Origin: Paenibacillus fonticola DSM 21315
GTDB lineage: Bacteria > Bacillota > Bacilli > Paenibacillales > Paenibacillaceae
Direction: 5' to 3'
Assembly (NCBI RefSeq): GCF_000381905.1
Contig: NZ_KB907246.1
Coordinates: 186,001-250,000, forward strand
DNA: 64,000 nucleotides
Part shown: piece by piece, positions 53,860 to 63,515 of the stretch
Layout of the letters: each line of letters begins with the position of its first letter
Numbering within the stretch: position 1 is the stretch's first letter
The notes under the pieces: model-generated
Database searches by the model: none
What the model saw: the letters and a program-made list of their open reading frames with translations, nothing else
What the model was told of the DNA's origin: nothing
Made by a program: the position numbers and the translations under genes

Positions 53860-54167
53860 GCGGTATAAGTCCGGCAACGTTTGAGAGGATCATTTTTACT
53901 GTCAAGAAATATCCGGGCATTAGGAAGCTTTTTTTGTTTGGATCGAGAGCGAGAGGGGACTACAGCTATAATTCAGATATAGACCTGGCTTATGAGGCCG
54001 ATTCTGACGTCCCTTCGATATTTTTTGTAGAGTTAGACGAAGCTGTAGGGATTTATTCTTTTAATTTAGTTAATTTAGCAGAATGTTCGAAGCACTTCAG
54101 AGAGGAGATTAGCAGTGATCTCCAGATGATCTACAACAAAGAAAAGGAAGACACACCGAAAAATTGA
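53850..54167 (+). CDS. MNT-domain minimal nucleotidyltransferase, antitoxin (MntA type)
   Basis: A 105-residue minimal nucleotidyltransferase. The signature GSRARGDYSYNSDID places Gly-Ser and the Asp-x-Asp metal ligands at the expected spacing (GSX10DXD). The remaining half is short and compact. In characterised systems MntA transfers AMP to the tyrosine of the HEPN toxin and so disarms it. The start lies within the end of the HEPN gene, which couples their translation. The active site looks complete, so the pair is probably functional. Confidence 0.87.
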   Translation: MSVGGISPATFERIIFTVKKYPGIRKLFLFGSRARGDYSYNSDIDLAYEADSDVPSIFFVELDEAVGIYSFNLVNLAECSKHFREEISSDLQMIYNKEKEDTPKN

Positions 54168-54528
54168 CTAAGTATTGTTGCGGGTTGCTCAGCAGCCTTG
54201 TTTGTCATGAGCTCTGGAATTGTCAATTGTAAGGCTTCTTTTAGGCAGAGAAGTTTTATTTAGCGGAGATGGGCAACCCGTGTTTATACACAGGCGGGAT
54301 TGGCCTAATATCACTATCCTTGTCCCTCCCCTGGACGAAAGCCCTCTTGTTCACCTATACATACGATGCTGTCTTCCCTATACTTGCTTTAAACTACAGA
54401 TGATTGGAAGGGATTTAAGCTAGAGTCTGCAGGAAATGTCTGATAAAATAAATAAGTTATCAACGCTTCATTTCAAATTTTATGGAAATCATTTTACGAG
54501 GGGCAGTAGGCCGCTCGGGGAGGAATAT
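54168..54528. other. Intergenic region before the U32 peptidase
   Basis: No gene or clear repeat. The frame upstream of the U32 start stays open back to 54436 but has no ribosome binding site there. Confidence 0.5.
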
Positions 54529-57117
54529 ATGAGCAGCACAACATTGACGCGGCAAGACGTGGAGCTCTTGGCGCCGGCGGGCGATTGGGATTGTATGCGA
54601 GCCGCGGTGGCGAATGGGGCGGATGCGGTTTTTTTTGGAGTCGAAAAATTCAATGCCAGAGCCCGGGCCAACAATTTTCGCATGGACGAGCTGCCGGAAA
54701 TTATGGCTTTTTTGCACAGCTATGGGGTTAAGGGGTTTCTGACCTTCAATATTCTCGTGTTCGAGGATGAACTGCGGGATGCGGCGGAGCTGATCGAGGC
54801 CTGCATTGATGCGGGCGTGGATGCGGTGATCGTGCAGGATTTGGGACTAGTCAAAATGATTCGCGAAATGTCGCCGGACTTTCCAATTCACGGTTCGACC
54901 CAGATGACGATTACTTCGCCGGAGGCGGTCGAGTTCACAAAGCCATGGAACATGGAGCGTGTCGTACTGGGACGAGAGAACAATTTGAAGCAGATCCAGA
55001 AAATCGGGGAGCAGGCGAAGCTGCCGATGGAGGTTTTTGTGCACGGGGCGCTTTGCGTTTCGTATTCGGGTCAGTGCCTTACCTCGGAGATGTGGGGCGG
55101 ACGCTCCGCAAACCGGGGGGAATGCGCCCAGGCCTGCCGTCTCCCGTATGACCTGATCGTGGACGGGGAGCAGAAGCCGATGGGGGATGTGGCGTACTTG
55201 CTGTCTCCGAAGGACCTGGCGGCGATTGATTTAATGCCGGAGCTGATCGAGGCGGGTGTGACGTCTTTTAAAATCGAAGGCCGCTTGAAAAGCCCGGAAT
55301 ATGTCGCTAACGTCGTGAGCAAATACCGCAAGGCGATTGACCGTTATTTTGACGGGGAAGATGCCCGGCCGTCGAGGGAAGAGGTCCGTGAACTGCAGCA
55401 GAGCTTCTCGCGCGGTTTTACGCACGGCTTCCTGGAAGGCACGAACAACAAGAAGCTCGTGGAAGGCACTTTTCCGAAGAGCCGGGGCGTGTATTTGGGC
55501 CGGGTGGAGCAGGTGCTGCGCGATGGCGTAGTCTGCCGCCTGGAGGCTCCTGTAAAGCGCGGAGACGGGATTGTCTTCGATGCCGGGGATCCGACGAGAA
55601 AAGAAGAAGGCGGCCGCGTCTACGATTTGCGCCGCAAAGGCGTGAAGCTGGAAGGCGAAGCGGACGAGAAGTGGATCGTCGATATCGTTCCGGGGCGCAG
55701 TGATGTCGATCTGCGGAAGGTTCACGTCGGCGACCGGATTTGGAAGACGAGCGATCCGGCACTGGATAAGAGACTGCGCCAGACGTTCGAGACGGACAAG
55801 CCGTACCGGGTGTTTCCGGTACATGTCCGCGTCACGGGGCAGGCAGGTGAGCCGCTCGTGACTTTCTGGACGGATGTACAGAAGGGAACGACGGTGCGCG
55901 TCGACTCCGAGCTGCTGCTCGAGACGGCGCAAAAGCGGCCGATGGACGACGCCCTGCTCGAAGAGCAGTTCGGCCGTCTCGGCGGCACGCTGTTTCAGCT
56001 CGAGCAGCTGGACGCATCGCTGGATGGCGATGTGATCCTGCCGATGCGAGAGCTGAACAGCATCCGCCGGCGCGCAGTGGAACTGCTAGCCGGCGAACGG
56101 CCCAAGCCGCCCGTTTATGTGAAACGGGCGGACGCCGCCACCGCCGCTGCAGCTGTGCTGGGCGCGGCGGGAGGCGCTGGTGCACCGCGCGCAGCGGGTG
56201 CGCCTGGAGGCGGCGGCGCGGGCTTGGCCGCGCGCCGCTCTGTGCGCGGTGAAGCGGAGCTCACCGCGCTGTGCCGCAGCCTGCCGCAGGTGCAGGCTGC
56301 GCTGGAGGCCGGCGTAGGCACGGTCTACGCCGATTTTGAATTCATCAAGCAGTTCCCGGCAGCGGTGGAAGCCGTTCGGGCCGCCGGCAAGCGCATCGCG
56401 CTGGCGACGCCGCGCATTCATATGCCGGGCGAGAACGGCTACCATAACAACATCCTGCGTCTGCAGCCGGACGCGGTGCTGGTGCGCAACACCGGGGCGC
56501 TGTACTATTACCTGCGCCATCGGCAGGAGAATCCAGACGCGAAGCATCCGCAGTTGATCGGCGATTTCTCGCTGAACATTGCGAACCACAAGACCGTGGA
56601 GCTGTTCTTGGAGGCTGGCTGCGATATCGTTACGCCGTCCTATGATCTCAACATTCAGCAGATGGTAGATTTGCTAGGCAACAGCCAGGGCATGGCGGCG
56701 GACATGGAAATTGTCATTCACCAGCACCTGCCAATGTTCCATACGGAGCACTGCGTCTACTGCACCTTCCTGAGCGAAGGTACGGACTATACGAACTGCG
56801 GCCGTCCGTGCGAAGAGCACAGAGCGTCGCTGCAGGATCGGATCGGTATGTCCCATCCGGTGCGCGTCGATGAAGGCTGCCGCAACACGGTATACAATGC
56901 GATTGAGCAGTCTGGAGCGGAATACTTGCGGAACTTCCTCGATCTCGGCGTGCGAAGCTACCGCGTCGAATTCCTGGAAGAAACGCCGGAGAAGGTCCAA
57001 GAGGTCATTCGCCTCTACACCCAAGCACTGCGCGGTGAAATTAGCGGCACGCAAGTCTGGAAGACGCTAAAAGCAACGAACCAGCTCGGCGTAACGCGCG
57101 GACAACTGGTGAAGTAA
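54529..57117 (+). CDS. Peptidase U32 family protein, RlhA-like, long form
   Basis: An 862-residue protein starting VELLAPAGDWDCMRAAVANG. N-terminal U32 domain with the conserved HGALCVSYSGQCLTSEMWGG and Cys cluster GECAQACRLPYD, a middle DUF3656-like beta region (about 330-530), then a Gly/Ala-rich linker near 545-575 (AAGGAGAPRAAGAPGGGGAG), then a second U32-like half with Cys motifs HCVYCTFLS, TNCGRPCEEH. In E. coli the related RlhA hydroxylates C2501 of 23S rRNA using an iron-sulfur centre; TrhP acts on tRNA. A similar RNA-hydroxylating role is likely, substrate unknown. The ATG at 54529 follows GGGGAGGA. The coding region has very high GC in the linker. Confidence 0.85.
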   Translation: MSSTTLTRQDVELLAPAGDWDCMRAAVANGADAVFFGVEKFNARARANNFRMDELPEIMAFLHSYGVKGFLTFNILVFEDELRDAAELIEACIDAGVDAVIVQDLGLVKMIREMSPDFPIHGSTQMTITSPEAVEFTKPWNMERVVLGRENNLKQIQKIGEQAKLPMEVFVHGALCVSYSGQCLTSEMWGGRSANRGECAQACRLPYDLIVDGEQKPMGDVAYLLSPKDLAAIDLMPELIEAGVTSFKIEGRLKSPEYVANVVSKYRKAIDRYFDGEDARPSREEVRELQQSFSRGFTHGFLEGTNNKKLVEGTFPKSRGVYLGRVEQVLRDGVVCRLEAPVKRGDGIVFDAGDPTRKEEGGRVYDLRRKGVKLEGEADEKWIVDIVPGRSDVDLRKVHVGDRIWKTSDPALDKRLRQTFETDKPYRVFPVHVRVTGQAGEPLVTFWTDVQKGTTVRVDSELLLETAQKRPMDDALLEEQFGRLGGTLFQLEQLDASLDGDVILPMRELNSIRRRAVELLAGERPKPPVYVKRADAATAAAAVLGAAGGAGAPRAAGAPGGGGAGLAARRSVRGEAELTALCRSLPQVQAALEAGVGTVYADFEFIKQFPAAVEAVRAAGKRIALATPRIHMPGENGYHNNILRLQPDAVLVRNTGALYYYLRHRQENPDAKHPQLIGDFSLNIANHKTVELFLEAGCDIVTPSYDLNIQQMVDLLGNSQGMAADMEIVIHQHLPMFHTEHCVYCTFLSEGTDYTNCGRPCEEHRASLQDRIGMSHPVRVDEGCRNTVYNAIEQSGAEYLRNFLDLGVRSYRVEFLEETPEKVQEVIRLYTQALRGEISGTQVWKTLKATNQLGVTRGQLVK

Positions 57118-57119
57118 TT

Positions 57120-57171
57120 TTACCCCCTCCGAACGTCATGATTGACGGAAGGAGGGGGTTCATTTTTTTTA
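57120..57171 (+). terminator. Terminator after the U32 gene
   Basis: ACCCCCTCCG and ACGTCA pair with TTGACG and GGAGGGGGT, followed by TTCATTTTTTTT. Confidence 0.9.
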
Positions 57172-57288
57172 CAAAGGTATGTTGAGCTCGAAGGAGGTAA
57201 GTTTGATTACTTCTTAACCTTACGATCAGCTGATAGAAAATATAAATGCTAAGCAGAATAAAAGATAAAAATGTGATTACTGCTAAAC

Positions 57289-57936
57289 TCAATCCACAAG
57301 CGAAGCGATTATTTTACCCGCAAATATTGTCGTCGTATAATCAGCAGGCGTGCCCGTATGCTCATAACCCGTCGGCCAGAATATCGTAGCTTCCGGCGGA
57401 GAAGAATTCGCCGCCGACAACATTACCCACGTGCCGCAGCTGTCTCGATAGCTAAAGCCATCGCATATGACGGTATTATGACGCGTCGTCCACTCGGGAA
57501 GAGGCTCGGGAATGGATTCGAATTTTTGATCGCAAGCCGCGACGACGAGCCGGGCGTTGCTTAGAGCTCCAAAAGGCTCGGTTTCAGCGAAGAAGGTTTT
57601 TACAACTTCCCCGGCCACCTTGTATTCGAGCTGGTGATCACCATTCAGAGATAGCTCAATTGGAACTGTAGCTCCGCCTTTTATCATCCAAGGTCCCCCG
57701 TCATTGGAGAATCCGGTATTCCAGAACCAATGCCAGTGATCGTTAGCTGCTTCAGCAGGCTTAGTGGATAGGCCACATTCATAATGAACATTCGCACCAT
57801 ATACTCCTAAATAAAAGTTAATGAACCCTACATTTTTCTCGAAGGTTGCGGCTTTGGGCAGCTGAATGGTTGTTTTTAGCCCATATACGGCCTTTTCCGT
57901 CGACCAACGCAGAACTTTTGCATACTCTTCCATCAC
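57289..57936 (-). CDS. Hypothetical protein, aromatic-rich
   Basis: A 215-residue soluble protein without signal peptide or membrane helix. It is rich in Trp, Gly and Thr, with alternating hydrophobic segments that suggest a beta-sandwich (GFINFYLGVYGANVHYECGL, NDHWHWFWNTGFSNDGGPWM, GTWVMLSAANSSPP). There is no motif I can assign. The double ATG lies behind AGAGGTAATC; the second (57933) has the better spacing. A single gene, convergent with the U32 peptidase; the terminator at 57120-57171 may serve both. It could be a lectin-like or secreted protein that uses a non-classical route, but that is speculation. Confidence 0.7.
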   Translation of the reverse strand: MMEEYAKVLRWSTEKAVYGLKTTIQLPKAATFEKNVGFINFYLGVYGANVHYECGLSTKPAEAANDHWHWFWNTGFSNDGGPWMIKGGATVPIELSLNGDHQLEYKVAGEVVKTFFAETEPFGALSNARLVVAACDQKFESIPEPLPEWTTRHNTVICDGFSYRDSCGTWVMLSAANSSPPEATIFWPTGYEHTGTPADYTTTIFAGKIIASLVD

Positions 57937-58380
57937 GATTACCTCTTTTCGTTATGTTTTTAGGAATAAGAGAGGAGAATCCTTAGGCATAGCCACAATT
58001 TTCCCTCTCATAAGAGAAAGGTGTTTATAGAAGGCGTTTTACAACCTGATTATTAAAATACTTGAGTTTTTATATACTTTATGAGAGCTCAAAGAACTAA
58101 TACTTCAACAGGTTGTTTTAATGTATCCTTTTGGAGCCTTAGTAATATAAAGGAAATCTAAGAGGTGTTTAAAATGAGGAGAACATTGTTCTTTTATTTA
58201 AAGTAGTAGACCATGAACAAAAGTATTTACCTGAACTAAACATGTAATCTTATACTGTTGAATACGGTCTCTGAAAAGCTAAGAAAAGTCAAAGTTTTGC
58301 CTCCTGAGGATAGTGCATTCATGTTATAATGTAAGCGTAACCAAATTCAACGTTCGTGTTGTTCATTCATTTGAAGGAGG
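57937..58380. other. Divergent intergenic region
   Basis: AT-rich, with no gene seen. TATAAT at 58325-58330 is a possible -10 for the small gene at 58390, but no matching -35 was found at 16-18 bp. Confidence 0.4.
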
Positions 58381-58389
58381 ATGAATTTC

Positions 58390-58584
58390 ATGTTCGAAGG
58401 GCATTTGGAAATGCAAGCTGTGGTTACCCGTGTTCAGGAGAAGCTGGACATTAGCGGGGAACGGGCATATCGCAAGCTGGAATACGGTACGGAACGCTTG
58501 CTTCACACACCCGAGCCGGGCCGGCATCACCCCAGTCAGGAGCAGTCTAGCCGCTTCACGATTCGTAAATTGTGGAGTCAGTAA
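58390..58584 (+). CDS. Small hypothetical protein
   Basis: A 64-residue polar protein with an N-terminal amphipathic helix (MQAVVTRVQEKLDISGERAY) and a disordered, His/Pro/Arg-rich end. The ATG at 58390 has GGAGGATGAATTTC before it, an excellent site, and a terminator follows, so the gene is probably real and transcribed alone. Not recognised. Confidence 0.7.
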   Translation: MFEGHLEMQAVVTRVQEKLDISGERAYRKLEYGTERLLHTPEPGRHHPSQEQSSRFTIRKLWSQ

Positions 58585-58613
58585 GACGAGGGGGAGTCAT
58601 ATTATTTTAGACA

Positions 58614-58652
58614 GGACGGTTTTCCCATTGGAGATGGGGGCCGTCTTTTTTT
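58614..58652 (+). terminator. Terminator after the small gene
   Basis: GACGG and CCCAT pair with ATGGG and CCGTC, followed by seven T. Confidence 0.85.
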
Positions 58653-58672
58653 GAGCCTGTTGGGAAGGGGAA

Positions 58673-58702
58673 TTACTTGATTGCCCATATTTTGTGTATA
58701 AT
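58673..58702 (+). promoter_or_regulatory. Candidate galU promoter
   Basis: TATAAT at 58697-58702 lies 48 bp before the galU ATG. The -35 is poor (TTACTT or TACTTG at 17-18 bp). It is a housekeeping-type promoter by position. Confidence 0.45.
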
Positions 58703-58749
58703 AGGCATATATTTATTCCAGGTCTTTTATTCAGAAAGGGAAAAGAAAT

Positions 58750-59643
58750 ATGAAAATCCGTAAAGCAATTATCCCTGCGGCAGGACTCGGAACGCGCTTT
58801 TTACCGGCAACGAAGGCGATGCCTAAGGAAATGCTGCCAATTGTGGATAAACCGACAATCCAATATATTGTGGAGGAGGCAGTTGCTTCAGGAATTGAGG
58901 ATATCATTATCGTTACGGGAAAAGGTAAACGGGCAATCGAAGATCATTTTGATAACTCTTTTGAACTCGAATATAACCTCAATGAAAAAGGCAAGTGGAA
59001 GCTGCTGGAGGAGGTTCGTAAGTCCTCGGAAATGGCGGACATCCACTATATCCGGCAGAAGGAGCCGAAAGGACTTGGGCACGCGATTTGGTGCGCGAGA
59101 AAGTTCATAGGGGACGAGCCCTTTGCCGTACTGCTAGGCGATGATATCGTAGAATCGGGCAAACCGTGCCTGCAGCAGATGATTGAGGTGTTCGATAAGC
59201 AGAAGTCCTCGATCGTCGGTGTGCAGCCTGTGCCATGGACTGAGGTTTCCCGGTATGGGATCGTTGATGGAACGGAAATTGGTGAACGTGTATACTTGGC
59301 TAATCAGCTGGTTGAGAAGCCAGGGGCGGACAAAGCTCCGTCAAATCTCGCTATTATGGGAAGATATATTTTAACGCCGGGTATTTTTAGTATTTTGGAA
59401 GAACAGCGGATCGGCGTAGGCGGGGAAATTCAGCTGACAGATGCCATTTCAAGGCTTAAGGAGTACGAGCAGATTATTGCTTATAACTTTGAAGGTACCC
59501 GGCATGATGTGGGCGAGAAGCTGGGCTTTATCCAAACAACGATCCACTATGCACTGCAGAGTGAGGAATTGAGGGCTCAACTGCTGGAGTATATGGCGGG
59601 AATTGTCGATAAAAAAGAACAAACAAAAACGGCTTCTCGATAA
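58750..59643 (+). CDS. galU: UTP-glucose-1-phosphate uridylyltransferase
   Basis: A 297-residue enzyme making UDP-glucose from UTP and glucose-1-phosphate, a precursor for exopolysaccharide and glycolipid. The nucleotide-binding start [20 protein letters not shown], then [23 protein letters not shown] and the C-terminal [10 protein letters not shown] are family hallmarks. AAAGGGAAAAG precedes the ATG. It stands alone between two terminators but sits at the edge of polysaccharide genes, which it would feed. Confidence 0.97.
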   Translation: MKIRKAIIPAAGLGTRFLPATKAMPKEMLPIVDKPTIQYIVEEAVASGIEDIIIVTGKGKRAIEDHFDNSFELEYNLNEKGKWKLLEEVRKSSEMADIHYIRQKEPKGLGHAIWCARKFIGDEPFAVLLGDDIVESGKPCLQQMIEVFDKQKSSIVGVQPVPWTEVSRYGIVDGTEIGERVYLANQLVEKPGADKAPSNLAIMGRYILTPGIFSILEEQRIGVGGEIQLTDAISRLKEYEQIIAYNFEGTRHDVGEKLGFIQTTIHYALQSEELRAQLLEYMAGIVDKKEQTKTASR

Positions 59644-59663
59644 AGAGAGGCCGTTTTTGTTTG
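59626..59663. terminator. Bidirectional terminator between galU and the ligase-like gene
   Basis: AAACGGC and TTCTC pair with GAGAG and GCCGTTT. T-runs lie on the right side and A-runs on the left, so it can stop both converging transcripts. It overlaps the last galU codons. Confidence 0.85.
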
Positions 59664-59665
59664 GA

Positions 59666-62125
59666 TTAAAATTGCAGCTGAGCGATTTGATCAATAGCAT
59701 CCTTTTCGGCAGGATCTATTTGCATGAGCTGATCGTATACTTCCTGATCGTTACCACCGCTGTGCTGAAGTGCTGCCAGATACCAACGAGCCATTTCCCG
59801 GATCGTCGGGTCATTCAGATCTTCAGTCAGGCCGTTTTTCAGAATGGCTGCGGCCTGATCCGGCTGATTCATCATGAACTGCATTTTTCCAGCGTTGAGG
59901 GACATTTGCGGTGTAATATAGAATTCTCCCCCCTGGAATTGTCCTGGCGGCAGCGTCTTTAAGTGCTCCACTCCGTCGGCAACGTGCTGGTAGGCCTGCA
60001 ATCCCGTTTGGAAGTACGATTCTTTGTCGGCGTTATTTCCCTGGCCTAACGCCTGGTATCCGAGTTCAAAAGAATGAGCAATCAACTGGTCATACCAATT
60101 CATATCCCAGGTATATTTATCTGCATTGTCCCTGAGAATGGTGTATATTTGCTCGTTTTCCCCTTTTAATTCGTGGAGGACGATTAATTGGTTATAAATG
60201 CTTTTATTAAACGGCTCGCTCTTCAGAGCCTTCACCAGGACATTCATGCTTTGATCATAGTAAGATTGTTCCTGTGTCTGCTCATAAACGGCTTTAAGTA
60301 ATACATGCAAATGTAACACGGCATCCGGCTGGTTTGCCCGCTTCTTCAGCGCCCGGTCCAGCGGAGCCTTGACTTCTTGAAAGTTGGTACTCTTAGAAAG
60401 CAGAGCAATTCCCTTATTGGCATCTTCAGTGGCTTGAATATAGCGAATTGAAGTAAAGATAAGGACGAGTGAACCAGCAACCGCAACGACACTGTATACT
60501 CCGCGTGCAATCGATGGCTTGATGGCCAGCCGTTTCACAGGCTTATTGTCCATAGCGACTGCCATTCCGGCTAACCCCATAAACATAATTATCCCGATGT
60601 ACACATAGCTCATATTAAAGTCCATCAAACTGTGGACGAACAACGAGAAGACCAAAATAAAGGAAATAAAATACGCTTCACGCTCATCCTCTGAGGAGCG
60701 CACGTAACGACGAATGTATTTGTAAAAAATAAACAATATAAAGGACAGAAATATCACGAAACCTAGAATGCCAACTTCTACTAAATACTGCATGATGAAG
60801 CTGTGAGCTTGGCGGCTTAAATAAGGGTTATTCTGATACTTTTCATAGAGGGCAGCCCAGGCCCCTCCCCCTGCACCAATAACAGGATAATCCTTCATGA
60901 CCTTCATTGAATCCTTATAGAAGGTTAAGCGCTCGAGCACACTGTGCTGCTGAAAGTTAATGTTCTCTAGGCGTTCTCCGATATTGCCAGGCAGCAAATG
61001 CTTGGCATTGGTGCCAAGAAAGACAGCCACTAGTATAGCAACAGCGACAACTGAGCCGATAGGCAGCCACAGGTTAGAAAGCTTCCGGTCAGACAAGCGG
61101 CCTAGCCCTTGCTCCAGTTTCGGTGCAAGGAAGCGCTGAATGGCCCAGGCCAAAGCCGCAACAAGCACGGATACAACTAGAATGTAGCCCCAGCCCTTCG
61201 CTGGGTCATTGATCGTCCCCAGATGGAACTGCTGGCCCAAATCCGTTACGGGCTTAGCGATCAGCAAGGTGCCGATCCCGGCAATGAGGCAGTATAGGAT
61301 CCAGAGAATTTGCTTGGCCGGCTTCAGGAACAACAGCAGCACTATAAATACGACTGGCAAGAAGACCAGGCCGCCGCGAGACAGAGTGAGCAGGATGGAC
61401 AGTGCCATCGGTACGAGCATGAAGGCATGAATTGCCTGTGCATACCATTTCCGGGAACGCGTAATGGCAAACACCGCGGCAAAGAAGAAAGCCATTAGAA
61501 ATGCGGCGTATGTATTCGGATACTGGAACACCGAGGCCAGCCGCGGGCCGTTAGCGTCAATCCAAATGGCCTGATTGTATTGACCATCATCTAATACCGT
61601 TGCCGTGAACCATCCAACCAGAGCGGAAGCGGTTTTTCCCTGGCCCAACCAGTTCAACAGCCCAAATATCACGATAATATAAGCGGCCGTAATTGTCGTA
61701 TTCTCAACAAATCGATTGGCCTGTTTATTTTGCAATAAGTATAGGCATATAATGAACATAATGGCGTAAAGGCATTGGATAAGCACCATATTCATTGCAA
61801 AATAATGCGATGCCGCAGATATAAGAGAGAGCAGGTACGTAAGCGGCAGCAGCACGACATAGGCGGCTGTCCAATCCCGCTGATCCTCGAGTTTGATATT
61901 TTTGTAGGAAGCGGCTAACCAGATCAGCAGCAGGAAGCTGCCGAGCATGACGGCCCAATAAATAGGCTTCTCAAAAACTAAGATTAGGCCATTGAACAAG
62001 CCTGCTTGGAACGGAGCCCATATCATCAAAATCACAATGCCAAACATTAACAGCCACTTTGTCGCAGATAATTTCTCGCCATTTCTCGACGCTACGGCTT
62101 TTTTCCCGTATACTTGATTCGACAA
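59666..62125 (-). CDS. O-antigen ligase/polymerase-like membrane protein with TPR tail
   Basis: About 819 residues. Roughly twelve transmembrane helices in the first 570 residues with the Wzy/WaaL-type region: PNTYAAFLMAFFFAAV, SRGGLVFLPVVF and GAGGGAWAALYEKYQNNPY followed by QAHSFIMQYLVEVGILG. A cytoplasmic or extracellular helical C-terminal part (about 580-819) has TPR-like repeats (ALKKRANQPDAVLHLHVLLK). Such proteins polymerise or transfer surface polysaccharides. The TTG start at 62125 has AAAGGAG before it; the frame is open further upstream without a site. Divergent from the glycosyltransferase at 62222, with under 100 bp between. Confidence 0.85.
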   Translation of the reverse strand: MSNQVYGKKAVASRNGEKLSATKWLLMFGIVILMIWAPFQAGLFNGLILVFEKPIYWAVMLGSFLLLIWLAASYKNIKLEDQRDWTAAYVVLLPLTYLLSLISAASHYFAMNMVLIQCLYAIMFIICLYLLQNKQANRFVENTTITAAYIIVIFGLLNWLGQGKTASALVGWFTATVLDDGQYNQAIWIDANGPRLASVFQYPNTYAAFLMAFFFAAVFAITRSRKWYAQAIHAFMLVPMALSILLTLSRGGLVFLPVVFIVLLLFLKPAKQILWILYCLIAGIGTLLIAKPVTDLGQQFHLGTINDPAKGWGYILVVSVLVAALAWAIQRFLAPKLEQGLGRLSDRKLSNLWLPIGSVVAVAILVAVFLGTNAKHLLPGNIGERLENINFQQHSVLERLTFYKDSMKVMKDYPVIGAGGGAWAALYEKYQNNPYLSRQAHSFIMQYLVEVGILGFVIFLSFILFIFYKYIRRYVRSSEDEREAYFISFILVFSLFVHSLMDFNMSYVYIGIIMFMGLAGMAVAMDNKPVKRLAIKPSIARGVYSVVAVAGSLVLIFTSIRYIQATEDANKGIALLSKSTNFQEVKAPLDRALKKRANQPDAVLHLHVLLKAVYEQTQEQSYYDQSMNVLVKALKSEPFNKSIYNQLIVLHELKGENEQIYTILRDNADKYTWDMNWYDQLIAHSFELGYQALGQGNNADKESYFQTGLQAYQHVADGVEHLKTLPPGQFQGGEFYITPQMSLNAGKMQFMMNQPDQAAAILKNGLTEDLNDPTIREMARWYLAALQHSGGNDQEVYDQLMQIDPAEKDAIDQIAQLQF

Positions 62126-62221
62126 GGTTACAATCTCCTTTGCTTGTAGATACGTTAGTATTTTAGCATAATGGTAGAGTTGGAGCCAAATATACATTGA
62201 TAGAGTTGATATACAAATTCG

Positions 62222-63514
62222 GTGGTGTTAACAATTAAAAATGTTCTGTATCGAATCGCTTATAAAATGGCAGTTGTTTTCAAACCTGTAATTCTGCCAT
62301 TATTTCCTCAGAGAATAAGACAAAAAGCAAAAAAAATGCTTCTCAAAAAGGCATTTCCGATTGAGAAAAAGTCCGGGAATCAATCTTTAACTAACTTATC
62401 AAATGGTATTAATCTGATAGGTTATTCAAGAGCTGAGATGGGCATTGGAGAATCATGTAGGATTGCGGCAAGAAATTTAGATGCTGTAGAAATTCCGTTT
62501 GGAATTCTTAATTTTATTGGTACTAATAGTGCCAGAATGCAAGATTTTACTTGGAGCCATAGAGAAATGGAAGCCCCACTACATAGTGTAAATCTATTTC
62601 ATATTAATGCTGAGCAGATGACGGAAGTCTATGCTCACTACGGTAATTCTCTGTTCCAAGGAAGGTATAACATAGGATATTGGCATTGGGAATTACTGGA
62701 TTTCCCTGACGAGTGGATCGATAATTTTAATCTTGTGGATGAGGTATGGGTCCCCTCTACATTCGTAGCTGATTCAGTAGCCATGAAAAGTCCAGTGCCA
62801 GTAGTGAAGATCCCTCATTCGATTAAAGTGGATTTAGTGGAACCTAGAAATAGAGAGTACTATCACCTACCTAAAGATGCATTTTTGTTTCTATCTATGT
62901 ATGATGTGAAAAGTTACCAAGAGCGAAAAAATCCGCGTGCATCCATAGAGGCATTTAAAGCTGCGTTTGCACCCGATGACTTGCATGTTGGTTTGGTTCT
63001 AAAAGTAAATTGCTATAAAAGTGGTCAAACTGACCTTGAATTGCTAGATTCCCTGATAGCAAATTATCAGAACATATATTTAATTAAGGAAACGCTCAAT
63101 CGAAATGATGTTAATTCGTTATTATCCATAACCGATTGTTTTGTTTCGCTACATCGTAGTGAAGGGTTTGGACTTGGCTTGGCAGAGGCCATGTACTTAG
63201 GAAAACCTGTGATAGGTACAAATTGGTCATCTAATATAGATTTTATGAATGATAGCAATTCTTGTTTAGTAGACTATACGCTTATAGCATTAGGCGAGGA
63301 TTACGGTCCTTATAAAGGATATCAGTACTGGGCTGACCCTAATATTCACCATGCGGCACAATTCATGAAGAGGCTGGTAGATGATGAAGATTATTATCGA
63401 TCCATAGCTTTAGCAGGACAAAAATATATTCAGGAGCAATATTCACCAGAAGCTGTTGGGAGGTTGATCCAGAAACGTCTCGACTATATTTATTTATGGA
63501 AATTTGGAGGATAA
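62222..63514 (+). CDS. Glycosyltransferase, GT4-like
   Basis: A 430-residue glycosyltransferase with a C-terminal GT-B domain. The nucleotide-sugar-binding E-X7-E motif occurs as EGFGLGLAEAM, followed by GKPVIGTNWSSNIDFM. The N-terminal half holds GYSRAEMGIGESCRIAARNL and RYNIGYWHWELLDFPDEW, typical for a group of exopolysaccharide transferases. The start is uncertain: GTG at 62222 is the first possible codon, the ribosome binding site is weak, and an ATG at 62267 is also possible. Base composition drops to more AT here than in the genes before 62200, which suits a variable polysaccharide locus. It overlaps with the manC ribosome binding site. Confidence 0.88.
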   Translation: MVLTIKNVLYRIAYKMAVVFKPVILPLFPQRIRQKAKKMLLKKAFPIEKKSGNQSLTNLSNGINLIGYSRAEMGIGESCRIAARNLDAVEIPFGILNFIGTNSARMQDFTWSHREMEAPLHSVNLFHINAEQMTEVYAHYGNSLFQGRYNIGYWHWELLDFPDEWIDNFNLVDEVWVPSTFVADSVAMKSPVPVVKIPHSIKVDLVEPRNREYYHLPKDAFLFLSMYDVKSYQERKNPRASIEAFKAAFAPDDLHVGLVLKVNCYKSGQTDLELLDSLIANYQNIYLIKETLNRNDVNSLLSITDCFVSLHRSEGFGLGLAEAMYLGKPVIGTNWSSNIDFMNDSNSCLVDYTLIALGEDYGPYKGYQYWADPNIHHAAQFMKRLVDDEDYYRSIALAGQKYIQEQYSPEAVGRLIQKRLDYIYLWKFGG

Positions 63515-63515
63515 C

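Noticed and set aside
57041..57292. Small membrane protein downstream of the 215-residue gene
   Set aside because: Hydrophobic start is tempting, but it has only an overlapping TTG, reads through the terminator hairpin and into the U32 coding region.
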